From the NCBI RefSeq assembly GCF_036689815.1, contig NZ_JBAHUR010000015.1, positions 1 through 64,000 on the forward strand: a DNA stretch of 64,000 nt. Direction: 5' to 3'. The first letter of the stretch is position 1. The number at the start of each line of letters is the position of its first letter. Source of the DNA: Magnetovibrio sp. PR-2. Lineage in GTDB: Bacteria > Pseudomonadota > Alphaproteobacteria > Rhodospirillales > Magnetovibrionaceae. Below the pieces are notes generated by a model. The model saw only the letters and a program-made list of their open reading frames with translations. It was not told the origin of the DNA and did not search any database. Made by a program: the position numbers and the translations under genes. Positions 44,096-52,377 of the stretch are shown piece after piece.

Positions 44096-46939
44096 ATGAG
44101 CACATACTTTAATCTCAGAATCTTAGGCGTCGATGACCGCGAACATTCCAGCGTTGTGGGTGTCATCGCCTATACCATGCGGTCTCGATTGCACGACGCT
44201 GTCTTAAAAGCATTGGGCCACAAGAAGCACACTTTCGACTTTCGCGCCAAGCGAGGCGAGCTGTACGAAAGTGTGCTTCTGGTCCCGCCAAACGCTCCGG
44301 ATTTCTGGCAAGAGAATCCGGAAATCATCTGGACAGAATGTGAGCGTGCTGAAATCGCCGCGTCCACCGGGAAGTTCCGCAAGGGTGCGCAACTGGCAAA
44401 GGCCGGCACAGTCCATTTTGACCGTGTGGCAGGCATTCCACTGTGGGAGCAAGTGGAATGCCTAAAGGCGTTCTGCAAACAGAAATTCGTCGACCATGAC
44501 CTAGTCGTGCAAATCGATGTTCATCCGTATGGATCTGCCTTGCTTCCAGATAGCAATGACGATGACCGACAAAAGTTCGAGAACGAGCTTCGCCTGCATC
44601 CAAATACCCAAGTATTTTACGTCGATGAAATCCCGGCAAAACCACCGTGTAATAAGGAACATGTCCTGCGCCTGCCGGACGGGCGCGTGTACGTATATAT
44701 GCCCCATGGACATCTCACTATTTCCACCCGAACTGTTGGCCCTGAGGGCTTTAGCAAGAAAAAAGCCCGCCATCTCAACCCAGGCTTTGCCAATGGCCGT
44801 GTGACAGATGGTGACGATTGGACAGATACATGGGTGAACCATCAAAACGAATGGTACGGCGCCCGTGGTCACGAGTTGCGCATCGTTAAAGCCAACTTCT
44901 TCGAGCGTCGACAGACTGGCAAAGCATACCGGACCGAAACCGGCCGTGATGAAGCCGACGCCATTCGCGAAGAGACGCTAAGGCGTCTATGCGATCCTGA
45001 CGCTTTGATCGAGGTGGCGCTGGAGCACCAAGCCACCTTCAGCGTTCTGGATCTGCGCTATCTGTTGCGCCGTGCTGGCATGACGCCAGAGGATGCCGAA
45101 CGTCGTGCAGACGAAGCCCTTCAGCATCGTGACGTCGTGCCACTCTATGACGTTATGACGTCAGAGCCGCGTCGGATCTACACCCGCACAGACGTGCGGG
45201 AGCAAGAACGCATGGTGCTTCGGCTGTCTGACGTCATTGCTTCTCAGCGTTATGACGTCACAGGAGAAGCAATCCAAAATGCCATAGCGTCACGGACTAT
45301 GAACGCCGAGCAGATCGCGGCGTTTCAGCGTCATGTTGGTGGTGATGGCATAACGTTCACCCAGGGCCGTGCCGGAGCAGGCAAGAGCTACATGCTCAGT
45401 GCTGTCCGTGAGGCCCACGAAGCTTGCGGCTACCGTGTGATCGGTCTGGCGCCCACCAACACCGTCGCCGCGGATATGAAAAAGGACGGTTTTGGTGACG
45501 CCTTTACGGTCCATGCAGCCTTGTTCAAGGCCGAAAAGGGAAAACTGGGCTGGACAGCGAACAATCTGATTGTCGTCGACGAAAGCGCGATGTTGGATTC
45601 CGTGACCATGCTCAAGCTGTTTCGTGAAGTGGCGCAAAGCGGGGCCAAGTTGGTGATGGTCGGCGACGATCGCCAGCTGTCGTCAGTTTCCCGTGGCGGT
45701 CTGTGGCCGCTATTGACCGATCGTCACAGTGCATCGTTGATGAACGAGATCAATCGGCAAGAAGCCGATTGGCAAAAGGCCGCATCTGTCGCCTTCTCCG
45801 AAGGACGGATTGGTGATGCCGTGCGCGCTTACGACGACAAGGGCTACGTGCACTGGGACGATACCCTCGACAATGCTTTCGACGCATTGCTCGAAAAGTA
45901 CGAGCAGGACCTCGATGAAATCCCGGATGCCGTGCGGTTCATCTACGCCTCGACCAACGTCACGGTCAATGCCGTCAACGCCGAGATTCATCGGCGGATG
46001 GTACAGCGAGGGCAGGTCAGAGACGTTCAGGAGTTCCTGACGAACCGCGGACGTATCTCCATGGGTATCGGTGACCGGATGCAATTTTACGACAACAAGA
46101 AACAAGACGCCATAATCAATGGCCTCATGGGAAGGGTAATCTCGACATCGCCCGATGAAATTCGTGTCCAGACCGATGCCGGAGACGAAGTTGCCATCGA
46201 TCCCTGTGACTATAAAAACTTCGGCCATGGATATGCCGGGACGGTATACCGCGGACAAGGAAAAACGGTATCTCAATCCTATTGTCTGTATGACAGCAAG
46301 TTCTCCTGGTCAGCGAAATCTGCTTACGTTGCGATGACACGCCATAAGAAACAGGTGGACCTGTTCGTGCCACGAGAACTCGCACCTGACTTTGAACATC
46401 TTGTTCGTCAAATCAGCCGGGAAGGTCGTGACGGCGCCTCCCTGAACTGGGCCACTGAGGCTGATCTTCAAGAATTCAAGTACGTCACCAAAACTCAGGC
46501 TCCGGCCAGTATAGATCCGTTTAAGGCAACCTGGTCGAAGCTTTGGTCCACCTTCGTGGCGAAAGTCTCAGGCGTCTTTGGTGAACGAAGTGAGCCTGAG
46601 CGCATAGGCGTCCAAACAATCCTCGAAACGACAACCAGCGCACCTGCAGAAAATGACAATTTTGATGCCGCGGCGTATCGCAGGTCCATGTTCAATCGGC
46701 CTCGCTATGACCATCTGGACGAATTCTCCAGTCTATCTGATTTGGCTGAGGTGTTGGAGGATGAGGCCAGACTATCGTTGATCCATCAAAAGATCTACGT
46801 GCTCCAGAACCTTGCCCAGGAGAAGGGCTGGGATCTCACGGACGATCCGAGGACGGATCGAAATCAGGCATTGGAACATGCCCAGCAACAGCAGCGCCTC
46901 CGCGAAGCTCAGCGCGAGAACGAAGTAGAAGAGAAGTAA
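44096..46939 (+). CDS. traA: TraA/MobA-type relaxase with RecD-like helicase
   Basis: 947 residues from ATG 44096 after AGGAGG (44083-44088); the frame is open further upstream. The N-terminal relaxase has IAYTMRSRL (candidate nicking Tyr near 24), FDFRAKRGE and the His motif MPHGHLTIST near 202. A RecD/TraA-type helicase follows: Walker A GRAGAGKS near 424, LAPTN near 455, VVDESAML near 492, VGDDRQLSS near 523 and YVAMTRHKK near 745. It would nick oriT and unwind the transferred strand. No type IV secretion genes are in the window, so the element is mobilizable and not self-transmissible as seen here. Confidence 0.9.
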   Translation: MSTYFNLRILGVDDREHSSVVGVIAYTMRSRLHDAVLKALGHKKHTFDFRAKRGELYESVLLVPPNAPDFWQENPEIIWTECERAEIAASTGKFRKGAQLAKAGTVHFDRVAGIPLWEQVECLKAFCKQKFVDHDLVVQIDVHPYGSALLPDSNDDDRQKFENELRLHPNTQVFYVDEIPAKPPCNKEHVLRLPDGRVYVYMPHGHLTISTRTVGPEGFSKKKARHLNPGFANGRVTDGDDWTDTWVNHQNEWYGARGHELRIVKANFFERRQTGKAYRTETGRDEADAIREETLRRLCDPDALIEVALEHQATFSVLDLRYLLRRAGMTPEDAERRADEALQHRDVVPLYDVMTSEPRRIYTRTDVREQERMVLRLSDVIASQRYDVTGEAIQNAIASRTMNAEQIAAFQRHVGGDGITFTQGRAGAGKSYMLSAVREAHEACGYRVIGLAPTNTVAADMKKDGFGDAFTVHAALFKAEKGKLGWTANNLIVVDESAMLDSVTMLKLFREVAQSGAKLVMVGDDRQLSSVSRGGLWPLLTDRHSASLMNEINRQEADWQKAASVAFSEGRIGDAVRAYDDKGYVHWDDTLDNAFDALLEKYEQDLDEIPDAVRFIYASTNVTVNAVNAEIHRRMVQRGQVRDVQEFLTNRGRISMGIGDRMQFYDNKKQDAIINGLMGRVISTSPDEIRVQTDAGDEVAIDPCDYKNFGHGYAGTVYRGQGKTVSQSYCLYDSKFSWSAKSAYVAMTRHKKQVDLFVPRELAPDFEHLVRQISREGRDGASLNWATEADLQEFKYVTKTQAPASIDPFKATWSKLWSTFVAKVSGVFGERSEPERIGVQTILETTTSAPAENDNFDAAAYRRSMFNRPRYDHLDEFSSLSDLAEVLEDEARLSLIHQKIYVLQNLAQEKGWDLTDDPRTDRNQALEHAQQQQRLREAQRENEVEEK

Positions 46940-46953
46940 AAGGTCATCGTCAG

Positions 46954-47022
46954 TCGCCTCCACCGCCCGGTTCTGCGAGCGGTGGAGGCGATCTCCCTCG
47001 CCCAAAAATAAGCGAAGGAAGA
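46954..47022 (+). promoter_or_regulatory. Tandem hairpins before gene P (copy 2); the second masks the Shine-Dalgarno
   Basis: Hairpin 1 is CGCCTCCACCGC/GCGGTGGAGGCG (46955-46966 and 46979-46990), a 12-bp stem extended by T-A. Hairpin 2 pairs CTCCCTCGC (46993-47001) with GCGAAGGAA (47012-47020), with mismatches, around an A-rich loop, and its 3' arm includes the ribosome site of the gene at 47026. Layout, spacing and the TCTCCCTCG string match 14660-14719 in the first cassette, while stem 1 has a different sequence. Confidence 0.7.
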
Positions 47023-47025
47023 AAG

Positions 47026-47499
47026 ATGACATTCAAACATCTCATATCCGTAGGTGACATTGTCGTATGTCGGTTCCCGATGGAAGAAACCCCAGGCGAG
47101 CCCGGACCGAAGTCCCGTCCGTGTTTGGTGACGCGGGTATATCCGCAACGGAGTTTTCGCGCCCACCGCGTTGAAGTGGCCTTTGGAACATCGGTCCAGA
47201 AACCGAAACCCGGGCCGAAGGTTTTTCTCAGAACGCCTGAAGATATTGAACGTGGAGGTGTGAAAGGACCGACGCAGTTTCTTCTCCACAAACGGGCCAT
47301 CGTTCCTCAGGTCGGTCGGTTCCTATGCCGTTCAAAAAAAGACGAGGTCCAACTTGGAAACCTGACCAGTGCAAACCGTGCACGGCTTGAGCATTTGCTT
47401 CATCGCGAAACCGCAGATGAGCAGGTCGAGGCCTGCCGGTTTGGTCGGAAACCCACCCCATCTATCAACGTCTTTGAAAAGGAAACCTCATATGTCTGA
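47026..47499 (+). CDS. PemK/MazF-like protein of the relaxase-linked cassette (gene P, copy 2)
   Basis: 157 residues, homologous to 14723-15190. VGDIVVCRFPMEETPG (8-23), RPCLVTRV near 32, FGTSVQKPKPG near 53 and the RFGRK near the end are shared. The middle (about 95-125) has diverged and is basic. It starts 86 bp after the relaxase stop, behind two hairpins, and overlaps the next gene by 8 bp. The fold assignment (PemK/MazF-like) is from the N-terminal pattern; activity is unknown. Confidence 0.75.
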   Translation: MTFKHLISVGDIVVCRFPMEETPGEPGPKSRPCLVTRVYPQRSFRAHRVEVAFGTSVQKPKPGPKVFLRTPEDIERGGVKGPTQFLLHKRAIVPQVGRFLCRSKKDEVQLGNLTSANRARLEHLLHRETADEQVEACRFGRKPTPSINVFEKETSYV

Positions 47500-47686
47500 A
47501 ACCCTCATACGATCCGAAATTCTGCGTGCCGTCACTGCGCTTGCCGTTGCTGAGATGCAGCGCAGTCGAGGTGTGTCTCTTGTTTACGCTGTTCATGAAT
47601 CAACAGATGCATTGATTTCTGCAGGACATATTACCGAGACAGATGCGCCAGGGTTCTGGGCACCCCACGCGTGTGAGGCGAATTAA
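47492..47686 (+). CDS. Small protein of the relaxase-linked cassette (gene S, copy 2)
   Basis: 64 residues from ATG 47492, which overlaps the end of gene P by 8 bp exactly as in the first cassette. EILRAVTALAVAEMQRS and VHESTDALISAGHI align with the 15183 product; this copy lacks the last 13 or so residues. The frame is open further upstream but only inside gene P. The conserved coupling to P supports a functional pair. Confidence 0.7.
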   Translation: MSETLIRSEILRAVTALAVAEMQRSRGVSLVYAVHESTDALISAGHITETDAPGFWAPHACEAN

Positions 47687-47758
47687 TCCTTCAGGCGCTG
47701 ACAGCGGCTTCAGCTGAGAGCTTCGGCTGATATCCCGTTCTCTCCCAGCACCTTAAAT

Positions 47759-47776
47759 CTGCCTTTGGCAGTTTTT
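47759..47776 (+). terminator. Terminator between genes S and V (copy 2)
   Basis: CTGCC-TTT-GGCAG followed by five T. It lies 72 bp after the gene S stop and 75 bp before the gene V start, matching the placement of the terminator in the first cassette. Confidence 0.75.
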
Positions 47777-47851
47777 CCCAGTTCTGAGTGCTGGAATCAT
47801 CCCGTTTTACAGTGTTCAACCCAAACCATTTAAAACTTACGGAGTAGATCC

Positions 47852-48301
47852 ATGCCCGAAAAGACTTTTACCCTTGAAGACCTAGGCGGTCTCAGCTTCA
47901 GAAAATTGAACGACAACAGATACGGTGTTTTGTTCGGTTTGATGGATACCGATCAAATCGAAGTCGCCGACGAAGAAACCTGGAATAGGGTTGCGTCAGA
48001 GGCCAATGACAAGTGTCTGGATATAAGTGAATGGCATCTGGTCACAATGACAATCAAGGATCGCACTCACGGGCCTCATGTGCTCGGGTTTTCTGCGGAT
48101 GGTTGTTACACCACGTCCGCTGTCAAGTATATTGCTCCTGACCGGAGCGCCGTTGTTACACAATCGAACTCACTGTATCGCATCGGCAAACCCAGCGATG
48201 CGGATGAGCCAGAATTCTCTCAATTGCTGTTCTGGGTTTATACGCTTCGCTACTGGGGTATGGGCGTTGTGGTCAAGGACTGGCCGCACGTCTTTTTCTA
48301 G
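47852..48301 (+). CDS. Unknown protein of the relaxase-linked cassette ending in VFF (gene V, copy 2)
   Basis: 149 residues; ACGGAG stands 8 bases before ATG. The C-terminal two thirds align with 15487-15918: DISEWHLVTMTIKDR against FVSWVFITFEDR, VVTQSNSLY against VVTQSGSFY, a WGMG/WGIG turn and the identical VFF end. The N-terminal third differs (TLEDLGGLSF against NFEDLENLTL is still recognisable). No known domain. Lying behind a terminator in both elements suggests its expression is set apart from P and S. Confidence 0.7.
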   Translation: MPEKTFTLEDLGGLSFRKLNDNRYGVLFGLMDTDQIEVADEETWNRVASEANDKCLDISEWHLVTMTIKDRTHGPHVLGFSADGCYTTSAVKYIAPDRSAVVTQSNSLYRIGKPSDADEPEFSQLLFWVYTLRYWGMGVVVKDWPHVFF

Positions 48302-48371
48302 GGGCTGGTGAAGAGGTCAAATGCATTAGCGCATTCCCGGCGATGTGGCCCATGTCCATTCAGAAATGTAC

Positions 48372-49034
48372 TTAGCCTTTTAAAATATGAAAGCGAGATA
48401 CGTCTTTGAGCGTCTTATAGCGTTCCTCTGAAATAGGGGATTCCCCTGCTTCATGTCTGCAATATTGCCGATGGGTGATTTTCAGGATTTTTGCAGCTTG
48501 CTGTTGGGTGAGGTCCTTATCTTTACGCAGTTGTTTTAGGTCTTCCGGGGTTGCAGCTCCGTATGCCTGGGCCTTATTCCAGAGGCATAAACAACTCAGC
48601 AAGCCTTTGAACAAGCCCGTATTGCACTGCTTTTTCGTAGATAGAACTTCGAGTGCAGTAGCAATTACCGCCGCTTCCTTTTTTGTTTCGATCTCATATG
48701 CGCCGACAACTCGCTGTGTGGATGCGGACCTATCCTTGTATCCGCATTTACGAAGCGTTGAGCCAATACCCTTTGCAACTGTATCTGCTTTATCAGGCGT
48801 GTAACGCCACCATGAATGCACTTGGGCAAGTGTGTTCTCAACCCTGTCACGGCTGATTGCAAGATGGAGGATGCCATGACGGTCTGAATGGTCTTTAACA
48901 TCGTTGGTTAGGCCGCGATCGACAAGCAGGGCCATGGCGATGGTTTTTAGTTCATTATTATGCACATCCCAAGGCACAGGGTGCATCTCGAGGAAGGAAT
49001 TTGCCTTACGAATGAGATTTTTTAGCTCTGACAT
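48372..49034 (-). CDS. XRE-type regulator with a long N-terminal domain
   Basis: 220 residues. The C-terminal part (about 165-210) is a Cro/C1-type HTH: LRKDKDLTQQQAAKILKI, then THRQYCRHEAGESPI. The N-terminal 160 residues are unfamiliar, with two CLCLW/NCTG-like Cys segments. It is divergent from the excisionase-like gene at 49165 with a 130-bp AT-rich gap, so it may repress excision, as is common for integrated elements; that is inference. Confidence 0.75.
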   Translation of the reverse strand: MSELKNLIRKANSFLEMHPVPWDVHNNELKTIAMALLVDRGLTNDVKDHSDRHGILHLAISRDRVENTLAQVHSWWRYTPDKADTVAKGIGSTLRKCGYKDRSASTQRVVGAYEIETKKEAAVIATALEVLSTKKQCNTGLFKGLLSCLCLWNKAQAYGAATPEDLKQLRKDKDLTQQQAAKILKITHRQYCRHEAGESPISEERYKTLKDVSRFHILKG

Positions 49035-49164
49035 ATCAACACCTTGGTGAAAGTTTTACTGCAAATTATGACAATATGTACTTCATAGACAAGAAAATTT
49101 TTTCTACTTCATAAAATCGAACCAATCTTCTTATTAGGAACAAAAAACAAACGGAGATTTGGTT

Positions 49165-49401
49165 TTGAATTTAGCTCAGAAAAATACCGGCACCGGATGC
49201 GCATACCTGACGCGCATGCAATTGGTGAAAGAGTACCCGATCAACACATACGAAGGCTGGCGTCGAGTTTCTCCTGATCGGTTGCCTTACGTCGTGCGCG
49301 GTCGAAATGCGGTTTATCGCCGTGATGATGTCAATCATTACATCGAATATGGATGTGCTCGACGCAAGCGCGGGCGGCCAAGAAATTTTGATAAACGCTA
49401 A
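49165..49401 (+). CDS. Excisionase/AlpA-like DNA-binding protein (TTG start)
   Basis: No ATG is available. TTG at 49165 lies 8 bases after CGGAG and gives 78 residues; TTG at 49159 is too close. The sequence (LTRMQLVKEYPINTYEGWRR, then RGRNAVYRRDDVNHYIE) has a MerR/AlpA-type winged-helix pattern with a basic RRKRGRPRNF tail, an AT-hook-like end. It is the probable directionality factor for the integrase at 50836. Confidence 0.6.
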   Translation: MNLAQKNTGTGCAYLTRMQLVKEYPINTYEGWRRVSPDRLPYVVRGRNAVYRRDDVNHYIEYGCARRKRGRPRNFDKR

Positions 49402-49488
49402 AAAGTGCTCGGGCGTTAGTTCTGGGGATGGAAAAGCCCAGTTGCGTCCGGCGAAATCGCAGGCTTAGCAATATTATTTTGGAGATGA

Positions 49489-49761
49489 ATGATGTCAGAT
49501 AACGAACGCACAAACGAATATTTCGAACAGGTATACCTTGAAACTGCGGAGTATTTTATCGACGGTGTTGCGCCCGTGCTAAACCGGGTATTCACGGAAC
49601 AGGACAAGCACAATTGCATGGTTGTCATCTCGAACTCCGTGCGTATGCGCCTCATGTTCGGAGAACAGATTACGGACCTCCCATTGCCCCATGAACTTGC
49701 AATGACGGCAATCGCTGAACTGATTGAGGATCGTCCGTACAAGCAATCCTCAGCAAGCTAA
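49489..49761 (+). CDS. Hypothetical protein
   Basis: 90 residues, acidic and helical, with a good GGAG site 9 bases before ATG. I recognise no domain. It lies between the excisionase-like gene and another unknown gene on the same strand, so it is probably part of the island's early or maintenance genes. Confidence 0.5.
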   Translation: MMSDNERTNEYFEQVYLETAEYFIDGVAPVLNRVFTEQDKHNCMVVISNSVRMRLMFGEQITDLPLPHELAMTAIAELIEDRPYKQSSAS

Positions 49762-49876
49762 GGCGCAATCAAGAACGATAATAAAAATAAGCAACTATTG
49801 TGTCCGTGAAGGCATTTAGAATTGGTTCCTTCATCTTTACATATGTTGCTCAGAGGCTAGGCAAAGGAATATCCGT

Positions 49877-50425
49877 ATGTATATGGTCACTGTTGGACAA
49901 GCATCTCCATATGGCGCCCTCCCGGAAGGCGCATCTTTGATTATTGATTCAAACCAGATCTCCATGATCGTCTCAATGCCGGGACTGATGTCATCTGAAA
50001 AACAGGTGTTTCGAAACGGCCCCATGAGTGCCGGTATCGCCACGCTGGAAAATGTCAGCAACGCATTGTTTGTTGTGAAGTTCAGCGGGGGCGTTCCTCT
50101 GATTTTGGATGCTCCGTTTAACGTATGCGTAAATGAAAAGGAACATTGGGGGACGCCGCAAAGGGCCCCTCATGAGCATGTCCAATTTTTAAATATTCTT
50201 CAGGATGAAAAAGGCATCGTTCAAGCTGTTCAGGGCGTCACCATCCCTCCCAAACTCATGGACACAGTCGAGTCTGTTTGCGATGCACAGATCCTGGCCT
50301 CGAACAAGGGGCGTTGGTCCGCGGCTGATTATGACTCAGATACGGACAAACTGTACAGCCATTGGCCATCTCCAATGGCGATTACTCAGGATATCGACCT
50401 GGTCAAACTTGGCAGCAAACGGTGA
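49877..50425 (+). CDS. Hypothetical protein
   Basis: 182 residues with no signal peptide or TM. The N-terminal part is beta-rich and Ser/Gly-rich (residues 8-60). AAAGGAATATCCGT precedes the ATG. No family recognised. The codon use is like the adjacent mobile genes. Confidence 0.5.
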   Translation: MYMVTVGQASPYGALPEGASLIIDSNQISMIVSMPGLMSSEKQVFRNGPMSAGIATLENVSNALFVVKFSGGVPLILDAPFNVCVNEKEHWGTPQRAPHEHVQFLNILQDEKGIVQAVQGVTIPPKLMDTVESVCDAQILASNKGRWSAADYDSDTDKLYSHWPSPMAITQDIDLVKLGSKR

Positions 50426-50835
50426 CGATCAGCCTTATTCAGTGAAACACTGAAACAGCATCATAATGACCGATGCAACGGACCGCGTCGTTTCCTTTTA
50501 TGGCCATGCGTAGATATGTGCTTATCTGAAGTAGTTCTGACCATTCATTGATGATGAAACGCCAATTGCATCTTTAGCAAATCCGGTTACGCAGATTCAT
50601 GAAGCTAGTTGCGGGAAGGCTGCTGTTTCCCGTGTTAGGTTTGAGGTGTTACCTTCAATCTAGTCCTTGGGTGGCCCCCATGACGTCTGACTTGTCGTAC
50701 ACCGTTGATGAGCATGGACAGGATCGCGGAAAGGTGAAGTTCGCTGAAGCCTTCGACCAGCATTCTGCCGGTTGCTGGGCGGCTGTCGTGATTAGCGATT
50801 TTCGCTGGAGATACTCATGAAGCAGCCCTCCTGTG
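50426..50835. other. Gene-poor region with a possible fragment of the RHH partition gene
   Basis: No intact gene. The plus-strand frame at about 50686-50740 reads LSYTVDEHGQDRGKVK, close to QSYTVDDQGSCRGKVR of the RHH partition protein (41979-42320), and the DNA is similar there too (TCGCGGAAAGGT in both). The surrounding frame does not continue the homology, so it looks like a broken duplicate. Confidence 0.4.
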
Positions 50836-52290
50836 TTATGTGGAATAGCCGCGTGGGAACAAGTCCAGGAGCTCTTCATAAGGAATTCCGGCTGAGAAAG
50901 CGCGATAAACCAAGCTGACAAACTCAGTCTTTATGACGTCAATGTCATCGGCCATGCCCTCTGTGTCTTTTATTCTGGCGAGCACCTTGACGGCAGGATA
51001 GTGCGTGTAGCGGTCCAGCATTTCATTAGTTGTGTGACCGGTTATGCTCATAACCTGTACGGCGTCTAGGCCGCGTTCAAAGAGACGGCTTGTCGCCTCG
51101 TGGCGCAGGTCGTGAAAAGTAAAATTTTCAATTTGAGCTTTTTCCCGGGCAACACGAAAATGGTGTTCGACTTGGTCCGTTGAAATCGGGAACAGGTACG
51201 GGCCGGGGGACAGCTCTTTGAGTTCCGATAGAATCTGGGCAATTTCTGGAAATACCGGAATAGTTCCCGCACGTTTGGTCCGGCTTTGCAAGGATCTGGG
51301 AATGGAAATGATTTGATGGGCATTTCCACCGACCGTAATGTCTTGGATATAGCTCCACTTCAAATCCAGCAACCGTCCTTGACGGAGAGCGGTGAATATT
51401 GCCATACGGATTAGTGGCTCGAGATGGGGTAGCGAAGATTCCTTTGCCGCGCCTAAGAGCAATTTTTGTTCATCATTGTCTTCGGTTATTTGCAAGCGGC
51501 GCTCACGTCCCGGGCGGCTCGGCGGCATGGTCGTTCCGGGCACCGGGTTTACAAAACCTTCGACACCTTCGCCGGCGTATTTGAGGGCTGACGACAAAAG
51601 CGTCATTTTGTTTTTGACGGTGGTTGGAGCCGCTTCGGAAATTTTCTCACGTCCGGCGATGGTGTTGATTTGGGACAGTATGTCATCACGGCTCCGGTGA
51701 TCTTTCGTCGTTTTGAGTTGCTCTTTCATCTTGGGCAGTTTTTTAATGTCATTTAAACGGGATTTTATGTCCAGGCGTTTGGTGGCATCTGCTGTCTCAA
51801 GCGCCTTTTCGAGCCGTTTGACAGCGTGCTTGGTCGAGCGTTCCCAGCCTCGTAACTTGAGAGCTTCGCGAAAAGCGACAATGTCAGCTTGCTTCAATTC
51901 CAGAAGCTTTTTATCCGCCCACGGCTCTTTATTCATGGACTGAATGCGATTGGTATCGTTCTTTCGGGATGTCGCAGATGTTTTGGCGCTGACCACATCG
52001 TGCAAATAGCGATCTAACGCCATGTGAACGGTTATTGTGTCTGCGGGGCCTGCGACCGTGAAGGTTCCGTCTTTCAGCGCTTGGCGGGTTTGAATGGCCC
52101 AGGCTTCAGCTTTCGCGATAACGTGATCACGGTTCTCTTTCGTATCGCGACCGATAAATTCGAATGTTTTGCGAATTGGATCATCACCTTTGTGACTGAT
52201 CTGGACACGGTATGAACCAGACGGCAGTCTAGAAATGCCCTTTGGCAATTTCTCTCGTTTCTTTTTTCCGTTCTGTTTTGACGTCGCCAT
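50836..52290 (-). CDS. int: Tyrosine recombinase (integrase of island B)
   Basis: 484 residues from ATG 52290, which follows GAGGGAGCACTC; the frame is open 14 codons upstream. A basic N-terminal arm domain (KKKREKLPKG), a helical core-binding domain (about 85-230) and the catalytic domain are in order: FTALRQGRLLDLKW near 300, HDLRHEATSR near 393, TGHTTNE near 418 and Tyr in LDRYTHY near 427. The gene starts about 90 bp from the tRNA-Ser gene, with arm-type repeats between. It is larger than the island A integrase and not closely similar, although both use tRNA-Ser. Confidence 0.9.
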   Translation of the reverse strand: MATSKQNGKKKREKLPKGISRLPSGSYRVQISHKGDDPIRKTFEFIGRDTKENRDHVIAKAEAWAIQTRQALKDGTFTVAGPADTITVHMALDRYLHDVVSAKTSATSRKNDTNRIQSMNKEPWADKKLLELKQADIVAFREALKLRGWERSTKHAVKRLEKALETADATKRLDIKSRLNDIKKLPKMKEQLKTTKDHRSRDDILSQINTIAGREKISEAAPTTVKNKMTLLSSALKYAGEGVEGFVNPVPGTTMPPSRPGRERRLQITEDNDEQKLLLGAAKESSLPHLEPLIRMAIFTALRQGRLLDLKWSYIQDITVGGNAHQIISIPRSLQSRTKRAGTIPVFPEIAQILSELKELSPGPYLFPISTDQVEHHFRVAREKAQIENFTFHDLRHEATSRLFERGLDAVQVMSITGHTTNEMLDRYTHYPAVKVLARIKDTEGMADDIDVIKTEFVSLVYRAFSAGIPYEELLDLFPRGYST

Positions 52291-52314
52291 GAGTGCTCCC
52301 TCACGCAAGAATGA

Positions 52315-52336
52315 TTTGCATGAAGTTTGCACGAAA
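52315..52336. repeat. Integrase arm-type site, right end of island B
   Basis: TTTGCATGAAG followed by TTTGCACGAAA, an 11-bp direct repeat. It is nearly identical to 18073-18094 (19 of 22 positions), which lies about 100 bp inside the other end. It sits between the integrase start and the tRNA-Ser att core. Confidence 0.65.
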
Positions 52337-52377
52337 ATAATAGAATTAAAAAGCGAAAATGACTTAAGTCATTGAAA

